Assembly (NCBI GenBank): GCA_022826705.1
Contig: JAJDUJ010000025.1
Coordinates: forward strand, 1-64,000
DNA from: Acidimicrobiia bacterium
Lineage (GTDB): Bacteria > Actinomycetota > Acidimicrobiia > Acidimicrobiales > Bin134
DNA: 64,000 nt
Direction of reading: 5' to 3'
The notes below the pieces were generated by a model. It made no database searches and was not told the origin of the DNA. It saw only the letters and a list, made by a program, of their open reading frames with translations. This document shows, one piece after another, positions 35,008 to 44,926 of this stretch. The position numbers were made by a program, and so were the translations under genes. Positions within the stretch are counted from its first letter, which is position 1. Each line of letters starts with the position of its first letter.

Positions 35008-36474
35008 ATGTGGCACGAAGAACAGCTGTTGATCGACGGGGAGCTGAGGGCCGCCGATGGGGGCGGCGTGTTCGAGACGCTGAACCCCGCCACCGAGGAG
35101 GTGCTCGGGGTGGCCGCCAACGCCACCGAAGCCGACGCGGTGGCCGCAGTGGCCGCCGCCCGCCGCGCTTTCGACACCACCAACTGGGCCACTGACCACG
35201 AGTTGCGAGCCCGGTGCCTGCGGCAGTTCCATGCCGCATTGGAGCGCCATCTGGAAGAGATGCGGGCACTCACCGTGGCCGAGGTGGGCTCTCCGGTGAT
35301 GCTCACCTACGGCGGCCCGCAGCTCGAGGCCCCGGTGGGGTCGGTCAAGTGGGTGGCCGACATGATGGACGGCTACCAGTGGACCGAAGACCTCGGCGTG
35401 GTCGAGGCCTACGGGGGCAGTCACCGGCGGTGGATCGAGCGGGAGGCGGTGGGTGTGGTGGCTGCTATCACCGCCTACAACTTCCCCGTCCAGCTCAACC
35501 TGGCCAAGCTGGCCCCCGCGCTGGCCGCCGGCAACACAGTGGTGTTGAAGGGGGCACCCGACACCCCATGGTCGGCGCTGGCGCTGGGCCAACTGATCGC
35601 CAATGAGACCGACATCCCCCCCGGCGTGGTCAACATCCTGACCTCAGCGGAGAACTTGGTGGGCGAGGTGCTCACCACCCACCCCGATGTGGACATGGTG
35701 ACCTTCACCGGCTCCACCGCCACCGGGCGAAAGATCATGGCTGCGGCCAGCACCACGGTGAAGAAGACCTTCTTGGAGCTGGGGGGCAAGAGTGCCTACG
35801 TGGTGCTCGACGACGCCGACGTGGAAGCTGCCGCCGCCATGAACTCGTTCATGATCTGCACCCACGCCGGCCAGGGGTGCGCCATCACCACCCGAATGCT
35901 GGTTCCCGCGGCCATGGCCGACACCGCGGCCGAGGTGGTGGCGGCCACGCTGGCCAACATCCCCTACGGCGATCCCACCGATCCCTCCATGATGATGGGA
36001 CCGCTCATCAACTCCCGCCAGCGCGACAAGGTCCACAAGCTGGTGACCGACGCCATCGACCAGGGGGCCAAACTGGTCACCGGCGGCAAGCGGCCCGATC
36101 ACCTGCCGGTGGGCTACTACTACGAGCCCACCCTGCTGGCCGGCGTGGGCGAAAACGACCTGGTGGCCCAAGAGGAGGTGTTCGGGCCGGTGCTGGCCAT
36201 CATCCCCTATGAGGGGGGCGACGACGAGGCCGTTCGGATCGCCAACAACTCCATCTACGGCCTGTCGGGCGCTGTGAACAGTGCCGACCCGGAGCGGGCC
36301 CGGGCCGTGGCTCGACAAATACGCTCGGGCACGATCAGCGTGAACGGCGGCCTGTACTACGCCCCCGACGCTCCTTTCGGGGGCTACAAGCAATCGGGCA
36401 TCGGCCGGGAGATGGGCGTGGCCGGGTTCGAGGAGTTCCTCGAGATCAAGACCCTGGCTGAACCGGCCGCGTAG
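35008..36474 (+). CDS. Aldehyde dehydrogenase (NAD(P)-dependent)
   Basis: The 488-residue ALDH has all the markers: the catalytic Cys in GQGCAITTR, the general base Glu in LELGGKSAYV, the cofactor loop FTGSTATGRKI and AYNFPVQLNLAKLAP. The reaction is oxidation of an aldehyde to an acid, which could feed the ligase genes on both sides. GGGAG upstream of the ATG; a TATAGG box lies near 34964-34969. Confidence 0.9.
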   Translation: MWHEEQLLIDGELRAADGGGVFETLNPATEEVLGVAANATEADAVAAVAAARRAFDTTNWATDHELRARCLRQFHAALERHLEEMRALTVAEVGSPVMLTYGGPQLEAPVGSVKWVADMMDGYQWTEDLGVVEAYGGSHRRWIEREAVGVVAAITAYNFPVQLNLAKLAPALAAGNTVVLKGAPDTPWSALALGQLIANETDIPPGVVNILTSAENLVGEVLTTHPDVDMVTFTGSTATGRKIMAAASTTVKKTFLELGGKSAYVVLDDADVEAAAAMNSFMICTHAGQGCAITTRMLVPAAMADTAAEVVAATLANIPYGDPTDPSMMMGPLINSRQRDKVHKLVTDAIDQGAKLVTGGKRPDHLPVGYYYEPTLLAGVGENDLVAQEEVFGPVLAIIPYEGGDDEAVRIANNSIYGLSGAVNSADPERARAVARQIRSGTISVNGGLYYAPDAPFGGYKQSGIGREMGVAGFEEFLEIKTLAEPAA

Positions 36475-36493
36475 GCGGCAAGCTCGGGCCGCC

Positions 36494-38071
36494 ATGACTG
36501 AATCGGGGGAGTGGGCCAGCATTCCGCAGATGGCCCAAAGCGCTGCGGCCCGCTTCGGCGATGCCCCCGCGGTGGTGGAGGGCGACAATGCGGTGTCCTT
36601 TGCGGAGCTAGGTCGTCTAACCGACCAAGCCGCCGCGGCCATGCAGGCCGCCGGAGTGCAGGCTGGCGACCGGGTGGCGATCTGGGCCTCCAATCGTCTG
36701 GAGTGGATCATCGCCGCGCTGGGGCTCCAGTCGGCTGGGGCCGCGCTGGTGCCGGTGAACACCCGCTTCAAACCGGCCGAGACCGCCTACATCCTGGCCC
36801 GCAGCCGGGCCCGGCTCTTGGTGGTCGAGGCCGGATTCGCCGACATCGACCCCGCCGGGCTGTTCCGCCAGGCCGACGCCGACCTGTCGGCACTGGAGCA
36901 GGTGGTGGTGCTTCCCCCCGGCGAGGCCGACAACGTGCCTGCCGCGGTGTCGTGGGCTGATTTTCTGAGGACGGGGGAGTCGATAACCCCCGACGCAGTG
37001 GAGGCCCGGCGACAGGTGGTGGGGCCAAACCAGATCAGCGACATCTTGTTCACGTCGGGCACCACCGGCGCGCCCAAGGGCGTGATGATGACCCACGGCC
37101 AGACCCTGCGGCAGTTCTCCGACTGGTGCGACTTCGCCGATCTGCGCAAGGGCGACCGGTACCTGATCGTCAACCCCTTCTTCCACATGTTCGGCTACAA
37201 GGCCGGCTGGCTGGCCTGCCTGATGCGCGGGGCGACGGTGTACCCGATGCCGGTTTTCGATGTCGACCAAGTGTTGAACTTGGTGGAGGCCGAGCAGATC
37301 GCGGTGCTGCCCGGTCCGCCCACTGTCTACCAGACGATTCTCGACCATCCCGCCCGCCCGACCCGGGATCTGTCCAGCCTGCGGGTGGCGGTCACCGGTG
37401 CGGCCGACATCCCGGTGGAGCTGATCCGCCGGATGCACGAAGAGCTGCCGTTCGAGCGGGTGTGTACCGGATACGGCCTCACCGAGGCTGGCACTTGCAC
37501 CGGAACCCAGCCCGGCGACGACCCCGAGACCATCGCCACCACCGCGGGACGGGCCATGCCCAACCTCGAGGTGCGCATCGTCGATGGCGACCGGGAGGCT
37601 GCTCCCGGAGAGACCGGTGAGGTGCTGGTGCGGGGGTTCAGCGTGACAACCGGCTACTTCGACGATCCCGAGGCCACCGCCGAGGCCATCGACGCCGACG
37701 GGTGGCTCCACACCGGCGACCTGGGCATCTTGGACCACCGGGGCTACCTGAAGATCGCCGGTCGCATCAAGGACATGTTCATCGTTGGCGGTTTCAACGC
37801 CTACCCCGCCGAGATCGAGAACGTGCTCCTGGGCCATCCCGCGGTGGCCCAGGCCGCAGTGGTGGGGGTGCCCGACGAGCGATTGGGGGAGGTAGGCCGG
37901 GCGTTCATCGTGCCCCAGCTCGATGCCTCGGTGGACCCCGAAGAGATGATCGCCTGGTGCCGGGAGCGCATGGCCAACTACAAGGTGCCCCGGTCGGTGG
38001 TGCTGCGAGAGTCGTTCCCGCTCAACGCCACCGGCAAGGTGATGAAAAGCGAGCTGCTGGCCGATTCCTAA
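36494..38071 (+). CDS. Acyl-CoA synthetase (AMP-forming)
   Basis: A second ANL ligase, 525 residues, with LFTSGTTGAPKGVMMTH, GYGLTEAGTC and ATGKVMKSEL. FadD-type ligases of this length activate fatty, aromatic or steroid-derived acids. It follows the aldehyde dehydrogenase by 19 bp and probably uses its product. The stop TAA interlocks with the stop of the facing ligase (CTAA at 38068-38071). Confidence 0.88.
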   Translation: MTESGEWASIPQMAQSAAARFGDAPAVVEGDNAVSFAELGRLTDQAAAAMQAAGVQAGDRVAIWASNRLEWIIAALGLQSAGAALVPVNTRFKPAETAYILARSRARLLVVEAGFADIDPAGLFRQADADLSALEQVVVLPPGEADNVPAAVSWADFLRTGESITPDAVEARRQVVGPNQISDILFTSGTTGAPKGVMMTHGQTLRQFSDWCDFADLRKGDRYLIVNPFFHMFGYKAGWLACLMRGATVYPMPVFDVDQVLNLVEAEQIAVLPGPPTVYQTILDHPARPTRDLSSLRVAVTGAADIPVELIRRMHEELPFERVCTGYGLTEAGTCTGTQPGDDPETIATTAGRAMPNLEVRIVDGDREAAPGETGEVLVRGFSVTTGYFDDPEATAEAIDADGWLHTGDLGILDHRGYLKIAGRIKDMFIVGGFNAYPAEIENVLLGHPAVAQAAVVGVPDERLGEVGRAFIVPQLDASVDPEEMIAWCRERMANYKVPRSVVLRESFPLNATGKVMKSELLADS

Positions 38072-39600
38072 CCCGGAGGCGACTCAAACTGGAGCTTCAG
38101 CTCTCTCCGCAGGGTCTTGCCCGAGGGCAGCCGGGGAACCGATTCCACGAAGTGGACGGCGTGGAGGCGCTTGTAGCCGGCCAGCGTGTCGGCCACCAGA
38201 GTCTTCAGCTCCTCTTCGGTGGCGGCAGCGCCGTCAGCCAACTGCACAGCGGCGGTCACCGCCTCGCCAGAATCGGGATCGGGCAGCCCGAACACTGCGC
38301 AGTCCATCACATCGGGATGGCCCAACAGCACCGCCTCCACCTCGGCGGGGGCTACCTGGAAGCCCTTCACCTTGATCATCTCCTTCACCCGGTCGGTGAT
38401 GTGCAGCCACCCGTCGGGCTCCATCCAGCCGACGTCGCCGGTGCGGTACCAACCGTCGGCGAATGCCTCGGCGTTGGCCTCCTCCGGCAAGTAGCCGGCC
38501 ATCATCGCCGGGCTGCGAGCCTGGATCTCGCCCACCTCGTCCGGGGCCAGCACCTCCCCGGTCTCCAAGTGGGCGATGCGGATGTCCACGTCGTGGACGG
38601 GCGGCCCAGGTGAGTCCAGCCGCCACAGCTCGGGCTGGTTCACCGGGTTGCTGGTGAGCACGGGCGCCTCGCTGGCCCCATAGGCCGGCATGAACGGAAC
38701 CCCGGTTCGCTCGGTCACCCGCTGGGCCACGCTCTCGGTCACCGGGGTGGCGCCCCACATGATGTAGCGCAGGGACGACAGGTCGAACTCCTCCAGGCGG
38801 GGGTGGTTGGCCATGGCCAGGGCGATGGGGGCTACCGCCATCTCCAGGGTGATGCGGTCGGCCTCGATGGCGCCCAGCATGGCTTCGAGGTCGAACCGGG
38901 GGTGGAGCCGCACTGACGAACCGGCCCATACCGACGACAGCAGGTTGAGCAGCCCCAGGATGTGAAACGGCGGAGTGGTGATCTGAAAGCGGTCCCCGGG
39001 GGTCAGGCCCAGGACTTCGCCCCAGATGACGGTGGCGGCGTTGATGCTGGCGTGGGTGTGGCGCACCGCCTTGGGCATCCCGGTGGTGCCCGAGCTGAAC
39101 ATCAGCACCGCCTCGGTGCGATCCCAATCGAGCTCCACAGCGGGGACATCGGCCCGGCTGCCGGCCAGGGCGGCGACCGCGGGGTCGTCGTCCAGGTGGA
39201 TCACCCGGCTGGCCAGGGGCTCGGGGAGGCGAAGGTGGGTGTCGCCGTCGGTGATGGCCAGCACCGGCCCGGTGAGGTCGGCGGCGTGGGCGGTTTCAGC
39301 CTGCTTCCATGCCGAGCTGATCATCACCGCGGAGGCCCCCAGCTTCAAGATGCCGTATACCGAGGTGAAGAACTCGGGGCGGTTCGAGGCCATGACCGCT
39401 ACCCGCTGGCGGGCGCCCACTCCCCGCTCGGCCAGCAGTCGGGCGAAGCCGTCACTCTGTTGGTTGAACTCCTCGTAAGTGAGCACCCGGTTTTCGAACC
39501 GGACGGCCACCCGGTCGCCGAACTCATCGGCGGCCGATTCCAACAGACTGTGAGCGCTGCTGCCTCGGGGATACTCCAAAGGCGGGAAGAGCGAGGACAC
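38068..39600 (-). CDS. Acyl-CoA synthetase (AMP-forming)
   Basis: The third ANL ligase, 510 residues, GTG start at 39600. It has LMFSSGTTGMPKAVRHTH, AYGASEAPVL and LPSGKTLRREL. It is preceded at three bases by the AhpD-like gene, so the two are an operon. Three different ligases in 6 kb point to several acid substrates or to successive intermediates of one pathway. Confidence 0.88.
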   Translation of the reverse strand: MSSLFPPLEYPRGSSAHSLLESAADEFGDRVAVRFENRVLTYEEFNQQSDGFARLLAERGVGARQRVAVMASNRPEFFTSVYGILKLGASAVMISSAWKQAETAHAADLTGPVLAITDGDTHLRLPEPLASRVIHLDDDPAVAALAGSRADVPAVELDWDRTEAVLMFSSGTTGMPKAVRHTHASINAATVIWGEVLGLTPGDRFQITTPPFHILGLLNLLSSVWAGSSVRLHPRFDLEAMLGAIEADRITLEMAVAPIALAMANHPRLEEFDLSSLRYIMWGATPVTESVAQRVTERTGVPFMPAYGASEAPVLTSNPVNQPELWRLDSPGPPVHDVDIRIAHLETGEVLAPDEVGEIQARSPAMMAGYLPEEANAEAFADGWYRTGDVGWMEPDGWLHITDRVKEMIKVKGFQVAPAEVEAVLLGHPDVMDCAVFGLPDPDSGEAVTAAVQLADGAAATEEELKTLVADTLAGYKRLHAVHFVESVPRLPSGKTLRRELKLQFESPPG

Positions 39601-39603
39601 AGA

Positions 39604-40239
39604 CTAGCCCTCGGCGTCGCCGGGGAAGCCCTTGCCCTCGAGCTCGGGATCGAGGGGCAGGTCGAAGCAATTGAACGCCACCGCCAGGGTGTCGTAGGCC
39701 CCCACGGTGAACAGCAGGTCCATTATCTGGCGGGTATCGAACGCCTCAGCCAGCTCGTCCCAGGTGGCGTCACACCAGCCGTGGTCGTGGTGAAGCTCAT
39801 CCACCGCCCGCAGCAGCAGGGCATCCTCAGGCGCCCATCCATCAATGGAATCGGCGGCAGTGCGTTCGATTTCCTCATCAGTCAGGCCCACTTCAAGGGC
39901 GGCAGCCGAGTGCTGGACCCACTCGTATTCGCTTCGGCGCAGCCACGCCACCCGCAGCACCGCCAATTCGATGGCCCGCCCCGGCAAGGTGTTGAAGTAC
40001 AGCAGATGGCGATTGAACTCCAGGAATGCCTTGGCCAACTCGGGATAGTGGGCCATCACCGACAAAGCGTTGTTGGGACGCCTCACCTGCTGCTTGCGGT
40101 CGGCCTTGCGCTTGTCGTAGGCCGATCCCGCAGGGGGCCGCATGGGTTCCATGGCGGCAAAGGCCTCCGGCGTCCACTCCGGCAGCTCCAGCGGGGCGAT
40201 GCGCGGTCGGTTTGCAGGGTTGTCGGCCGAGCTGTCCAC
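39604..40239 (-). CDS. Carboxymuconolactone decarboxylase/AhpD-like family protein
   Basis: A 211-residue alpha-helical protein with the family's E-x-x-W-x-x-H segment (YEWVQHSAAALEVGLTDEEI). The Cys-x-x-Cys of AhpD peroxidases is absent, so it is more like the decarboxylase side of the family or a member of unknown activity. GTG start at 40239 with AGGAGG nine bases upstream. Confidence 0.8.
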   Translation of the reverse strand: MDSSADNPANRPRIAPLELPEWTPEAFAAMEPMRPPAGSAYDKRKADRKQQVRRPNNALSVMAHYPELAKAFLEFNRHLLYFNTLPGRAIELAVLRVAWLRRSEYEWVQHSAAALEVGLTDEEIERTAADSIDGWAPEDALLLRAVDELHHDHGWCDATWDELAEAFDTRQIMDLLFTVGAYDTLAVAFNCFDLPLDPELEGKGFPGDAEG

Positions 40240-40344
40240 CCGATCCTCCTTGGCTTTCAGCCCGGATGGTAACCGACTCTTCGAAGACCAAGATCAACGC
40301 CCATGGTGGTCGGTGTCTGGTATGAACGGGGCGGAGGAGTTGCT

Positions 40345-41298
40345 GTGCGCATAGGACTGATGGTGGGGCCCGAGCGGCGCCGGTACGACACCAAGATCGC
40401 CCGCATGATCGAAGCGGCCCAACAGGCCGAGGCTGGCGGGTTCTCGTCGGTGTGGATTCCCCAGATCCCCGACGAGTTCGACGCTATGACGGCGGCTGCA
40501 CTGATCGGGTCGGCCACCTCCAAGGTGGAGGTGGGAACCGCGGTGGTGGTGGCCCAAACCCGTCACCCCATTGCACTGTGCCAGCAGGTGCTCTCGGTTC
40601 AGCTGGCCTGCGAAGGCCGGTTCAGCCTGGGCCTGGGCCCGTCGCACCACTGGATCGTGGAAGACATGCTGGGGCTGTCGTATCACCGACCCGCAGCCCA
40701 GATCCGCTCGTACCTCGACGTTTTGGACCAAGCGCTGGCCGGCCCCGGCATGGTTCGGGTCGAAAACGAGCACTTCCAGATAAACAATCCGTTGGACATA
40801 GCCGACCAGGCCGCCACCCCGGTGCTGTTGGCCGCCCTCGGCCCGGTCATGCTGCGGCTGGCCGGCTCTCGCACCGACGGCACCACTCTGTGGCTGGCCG
40901 ACGAGAGGGCCATCGGCGAGTTCATCGCCCCTCGGATCAACCAGGCCGCCGCCGATGCCGGTCGCCCTCCACCCCGGATTGTGGCCGGGGTGCCGGTTTG
41001 TCTGTGCAACCCCGGCGAGGTGGACACCGCCAAGGAACGGGCCGAGCGGCTATTGGCCGAGGCCGAAGTGTCCCCCAACTACCAACGGTTGCTGGACCGG
41101 GGCAATGCCGAGGGCGTGTCCGACATCATGGCAGTGGGCGACGAAGCCTCGGTGCTGGCCCGACTGCGCTCGTTCGCCGATGCCGGGGTCACCGACCTGT
41201 CGGTGCGAGTGCTGCCCGTGGGCGACGGCCGCGACGAGCTCATCGCCTCCAGTCAGCGCACTAGGGAGTTCTTGGCCTCAGTGACGTCAGAGCTCTAG
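40345..41298 (+). CDS. LLM-class F420-dependent oxidoreductase
   Basis: The start at GTG 40345 is decided by GGAGGAG five bases upstream and the canonical MRIGLMVG first strand; an in-frame ATG at 40303 would add 14 residues unlike the family. 317 residues. TIM-barrel markers include SSVWIPQ and RFSLGLGPSHH. Probably uses F420 or FMN to oxidise or reduce a small substrate. Divergent from the AhpD-like gene. Confidence 0.85.
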   Translation: MRIGLMVGPERRRYDTKIARMIEAAQQAEAGGFSSVWIPQIPDEFDAMTAAALIGSATSKVEVGTAVVVAQTRHPIALCQQVLSVQLACEGRFSLGLGPSHHWIVEDMLGLSYHRPAAQIRSYLDVLDQALAGPGMVRVENEHFQINNPLDIADQAATPVLLAALGPVMLRLAGSRTDGTTLWLADERAIGEFIAPRINQAAADAGRPPPRIVAGVPVCLCNPGEVDTAKERAERLLAEAEVSPNYQRLLDRGNAEGVSDIMAVGDEASVLARLRSFADAGVTDLSVRVLPVGDGRDELIASSQRTREFLASVTSEL

Positions 41299-41307
41299 TC
41301 GAGCAAC

Positions 41308-42597
41308 TTAGGCCGCGGGCTGGATCTGGTTGAGGGGGTTCATGCCTGGGCAGCCCTTGGCTCGCTCGGGAATGTCGGCGTAGTCAATGGGGCTGGCCAC
41401 CTCGGCCTTGGTGGGGCAGAACTGCTCGGCCAGCGGGGCCAGCGCCTCCAAGTCGAACCCGTACACCTCAGCGGCGTTCGTGCTGAGGATTTGGGTTGTC
41501 TCTTCCTCGGTGAGATTGGCAAAGGTGAGCCGCAAGTGCTCCCGGGTAAATGGATGTGACCCCTCAATGTGGGGGTAGTCGGAGCCCCACATCACGCGGT
41601 CGACACCAACCGTGCGGGTGAGCAGCGCCTCGGCCGGTCGAAGGAACGACGCCCCGATGTAGCACTGGCGGGCGAAGTACTCGCTAGGGGTGAGCGACAT
41701 GTCGGCCACGGCCTGGCTGCCGAACACCGTCTCAGAGCCGTACTTGGAGTACTTCATCCGGTGGAAGAAGCTCTCCAGCCTCTCCAGGGTCTCGGGCACC
41801 CAGGCGGTGCCGGTCTCGGTGGTCACGTACTTCAGCGTGGGGTAGCGCTCGAACACCCCCGAGAACATGAGGTGCCAAAGCGCCCGCTGGGTCCACCAAG
41901 TGGCCTCGAGGATGAACATGGCCAACGACGACGGGAAGTGGTTTCCATAGTTGGGCGATCCGCCACCGGCATGGTGGTTCAACGGGAGGCCAGCCGCCGC
42001 GGTGGCCGCCCAAATGGGCTCGTAGCTCTTGGAGTACAGCGGCTCAAACGGAGAGTCGGGCGGAGCACCGGGGATGAGGACGCCGCCCTTCAACCCATGC
42101 TCGGCAGCCCACTCGATCTCTTTGACCGACCCCTCCACATCGCCCAGAAAAACTTGGGCGATTCCGGCGCGGCGCTCGGGCGCCTGGCTGACGAAGTCGG
42201 CTACCCACCGGTTGTGGGCCCGCAGGCCGGCCCAGCGATGCTCGAAGTTGTCGCTATAGGGCGGTGCCTCGAAAGCGGTGGCAGCGGGCGGGGCAAACGG
42301 AGGCTGGGTGTTGGGAAACAGCACCTCGGCGATAAAGCCGTCGGCCTCCTGTTCAGCGAGTCGCTGGTCAGACGACCAATTGCGGAACCCCCACACCTCG
42401 GGGTCGCCGTCAACCCCCACCTCCATGGGCGAGCGCTCCATGTCGGCGAACATCTCCTTGCGCCGCTCGTTGTGGCCGTCCATGTAGTCGGCCCACTCGT
42501 CGAACTCGTTGTGATAGCGCGACTCCAGATAGGGCCGGTAATCCCTCAAGTCGGCGCCACAGTGGGTGTCAGCGCTGATGACGATGTGATGATCCAT
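41308..42597 (-). CDS. Amidohydrolase family (ACMSD-like) metal-dependent hydrolase, long form
   Basis: A 429-residue relative of the 23684-24748 enzyme. Metal motif at the first strand is ISADTHCG, then NHHAGGGSPNYGN and VMWGSDYPHIEG (metal-binding Asp). The longer form with the YFARQCYIG segment is common next to CoA-ester pathways. Decarboxylation or hydrolysis of an acid is expected; substrate unknown. Confidence 0.85.
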   Translation of the reverse strand: MDHHIVISADTHCGADLRDYRPYLESRYHNEFDEWADYMDGHNERRKEMFADMERSPMEVGVDGDPEVWGFRNWSSDQRLAEQEADGFIAEVLFPNTQPPFAPPAATAFEAPPYSDNFEHRWAGLRAHNRWVADFVSQAPERRAGIAQVFLGDVEGSVKEIEWAAEHGLKGGVLIPGAPPDSPFEPLYSKSYEPIWAATAAAGLPLNHHAGGGSPNYGNHFPSSLAMFILEATWWTQRALWHLMFSGVFERYPTLKYVTTETGTAWVPETLERLESFFHRMKYSKYGSETVFGSQAVADMSLTPSEYFARQCYIGASFLRPAEALLTRTVGVDRVMWGSDYPHIEGSHPFTREHLRLTFANLTEEETTQILSTNAAEVYGFDLEALAPLAEQFCPTKAEVASPIDYADIPERAKGCPGMNPLNQIQPAA

Positions 42598-42622
42598 CGG
42601 TCTACCCCCGTTGGCCCAGAAT

Positions 42623-43612
42623 TTAGCGGCTCACGTCGATGACCACCCTGCCGCGGATGGTGCCGGCAAGGATGTCAGCAGCGGCAGCAGGCACATCAGC
42701 CAAGCCGATGGTGTCGGTCATGGCGTCGAGTTTGGCCGTGTCGAGGTCGCGGGCTAGGCGGTTCCAGGCTTGGGTCCGGCGCTCGGCGGGCTCGTAGACG
42801 CAGTTGATGCCGGCCAGGGTCACGGCCCGCAGGATGAAGGGGGCCACTGAGCTGGGTAGGTCCATGCCCTGGGCCAGGCCGCAGGCGGCCACGCACCCGT
42901 GGGGCTGGGTCTGGGAGATGATGTTGGCCAGCGTGTGGCTGCCCACCGTGTCAACGCCCCCGGCGAATCGGGCCTTACCCAGAGGGCGGGCCGGACCGGA
43001 GAGTTCGTCTCGGTGGATCAGCTCGGACGCTCCTAGATCGCGCAAGTAGTCGCCCTCGGTGTCGATGCGGCCACTGGAGGCCACCACCTCATAGCCAAGC
43101 TGGGCCAGCACCGCGACGGCGACGCTACCCACCCCGCCGGCGGCGCCGGTCACCACAATCGGCCCGGAGTCGGGGGTGATGTCGTGCTCCTCAAGGGCCA
43201 GCACGCACAGCATGGCGGTGTAGCCCGCCGTGCCCACGGCCATAGCCTGGTGGGTGGTGTAGGCGTCGGGAAGGGGGGTGAGCCAGCCGCCGTCCATGGC
43301 CGCCTTGGTGGCCATGCCCCCCCAATACGACTCGCCCACATCCCAGCCGTTCACGATCACCTTGTCTCCCGGCGACCATGCGGGGTCGTCGCTGCGGGCT
43401 ACCGTGCCGGCCAGGTCGATGCCCGGGACCATGGGCCAGGTGCGCACGATGGGGGCGCCGTTCACGACGGCTAGGCCGTCTTTGTAGTTGAGGGTGGAGT
43501 AATCCACGTCGACGATCACCGGGCGGTCGGGCAGTTCGGTGTCTTCCAATTCGGTTATGGCGTGGGAACGGTTGCCGTCGTCGTCTTGGCTAAGAAGCAG
43601 GGCCCTGAACAT
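42623..43612 (-). CDS. acuI: Acrylyl-CoA reductase AcuI/YhdH
   Basis: The 329-residue medium-chain reductase follows E. coli YhdH closely as I remember it: SLNYKDGLAV, PMVPGIDLAGTV, GTAGYTAMLCV, VTGAAGGVGSVAV, VDTVGS and CVAACGLA. It reduces acryloyl-CoA to propanoyl-CoA with NADPH, which would protect from toxic acryloyl-CoA made in side-chain or DMSP degradation. Preceded by the CaiB gene with 33 bp and followed by the amidohydrolase on the same strand. Confidence 0.9.
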   Translation of the reverse strand: MFRALLLSQDDDGNRSHAITELEDTELPDRPVIVDVDYSTLNYKDGLAVVNGAPIVRTWPMVPGIDLAGTVARSDDPAWSPGDKVIVNGWDVGESYWGGMATKAAMDGGWLTPLPDAYTTHQAMAVGTAGYTAMLCVLALEEHDITPDSGPIVVTGAAGGVGSVAVAVLAQLGYEVVASSGRIDTEGDYLRDLGASELIHRDELSGPARPLGKARFAGGVDTVGSHTLANIISQTQPHGCVAACGLAQGMDLPSSVAPFILRAVTLAGINCVYEPAERRTQAWNRLARDLDTAKLDAMTDTIGLADVPAAAADILAGTIRGRVVIDVSR

Positions 43613-43645
43613 CCCGCCAGCCTGCCTCAGGCGACTCCAACCCGC

Positions 43646-44863
43646 CTACCCGAGGACTCCTTCCGCTCCTAGGCGGGCTATTTCTTCTTCAGAGAGGCCG
43701 GCGATTTCTTGGAGGACGGCTTGGGTGCTGGTTCCTAGGGTTTCGGCGGGGCGCTGGTCGGTGTTGGACCGGGAGAACTTTACGGGGAAGGCGGGGCCTA
43801 GGCGGTTGGTGGGCTCGGATGCGTGGGGATGTTGGAGGGGGACTAGGGCTTGGCGGTGTTGGATTTGGGGGTCGTCGGCCGCGGCGTACGCGGAGGCCAC
43901 TTCCCCGGCGGGAACGCGGATCTTGTGCAGTCGGGCCACCAGTTCCTCGGTGGTCTGCTCAGCCATCCACGCGGCCACTTCATCGCAAATCTCAGCCCGA
44001 TTGGCGGCCCGAACCGGCATATTCGGCCCCAGATCCCATAGGTCGGGCCGGCCCATCTCCTCGGTCAGCCTCTGGTACTGGGCGTCGGAGGTGATCACCA
44101 GGGTCACCCATCCATCCTGAGATTCAAAGGTGTCCAAGATGCCCCGTGGGTCGCCGTTGCCCATTCGGTCGGGCAGGCCCCGCTCGCGGTAGAGGTCCAG
44201 GGGCTCGTCCCACAGCATCGCAACCAGGCCATCGAGCATGGCCACGTCGATATATTGCCCTCGGCCGTCTATGTCGCGCTGGCGCAAAGCAGCCACTACC
44301 CCGAGAGCGCAGAGAGCGGCGGGGAACTGGTCTCCAATCGTGGCACCAGCCTTGATGGGGGGACCGTCGGGGAAGCCAGATTTGGCCATCAGCCCTGAGC
44401 GCCCCTGGATGATGAGGTCCATCGAGGCCAGGTCGGCGTCGGGCCCATCGGGTCCGAACCCGGTGATGGAAGCGTGGATCAGCCGGGGGTTCAGCTCCGA
44501 GAGCGTCTCATAGCCCAGCCCCAGCGAGTCCATGACCCCAGGCCGGAAGTTGTCCACCAATACATCGACGTTGGCAGTCAGCCGCCGGAATGCGTCAACC
44601 CCCTCCGGTCTTCCCAAGTCCAGCACCACGCTGCGCTTTCCCCGCCCCTTGCGCAGGTAGCTGATGCCGATGTCGTCGGGCCCCATGGCCTCCGACTGCT
44701 CGCCATCAGGCCCCACCCACGGCGGTATGCGCCAGGTCACATCCCCACCCGGCGGATCGATCCGAATGACCTCCGCCCCCAATGAAGCCAAGAACCAAGT
44801 GCAAACCGGCCCCGAAACCACCCGAGTCAAGTCAACAACCCGAACACCCTCCAACGGCTTCAT
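43646..44863 (-). CDS. CaiB/BaiF family CoA-transferase
   Basis: The 405-residue class III CoA transferase has LEGVRVVDLTRVVSGP at the start, NFRPGVMDSLGLGY, and the candidate catalytic Asp in the ASMDLIIQGRSGLM segment. It transfers CoA between acids. AAGGGAAC precedes the ATG. It is less than half the size of DddD, so the DMSP CoA transferase is not indicated. Confidence 0.88.
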   Translation of the reverse strand: MKPLEGVRVVDLTRVVSGPVCTWFLASLGAEVIRIDPPGGDVTWRIPPWVGPDGEQSEAMGPDDIGISYLRKGRGKRSVVLDLGRPEGVDAFRRLTANVDVLVDNFRPGVMDSLGLGYETLSELNPRLIHASITGFGPDGPDADLASMDLIIQGRSGLMAKSGFPDGPPIKAGATIGDQFPAALCALGVVAALRQRDIDGRGQYIDVAMLDGLVAMLWDEPLDLYRERGLPDRMGNGDPRGILDTFESQDGWVTLVITSDAQYQRLTEEMGRPDLWDLGPNMPVRAANRAEICDEVAAWMAEQTTEELVARLHKIRVPAGEVASAYAAADDPQIQHRQALVPLQHPHASEPTNRLGPAFPVKFSRSNTDQRPAETLGTSTQAVLQEIAGLSEEEIARLGAEGVLG

Positions 44864-44926
44864 GTTCCCTTGCTTACCATTTCCCCAAGTCGCAACCCAT
44901 CTCTGCCGCGACTAGACATTGAGGCC

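Noticed and set aside
33348..35306. Long frame extending the ligase at 33348 by 132 codons
   Set aside because: The extra part runs across the divergent promoter and the first 300 bp of the aldehyde dehydrogenase and has no homology.
39604..40239. AhpD peroxidase
   Set aside because: The Cys-x-x-Cys pair is missing, so only the broader family call is kept.
43646..44863. DddD-type DMSP CoA-transferase next to acuI
   Set aside because: The protein has about 405 residues and one CaiB domain, whereas DddD has about 830 residues and two. A DMSP pathway is not otherwise indicated.
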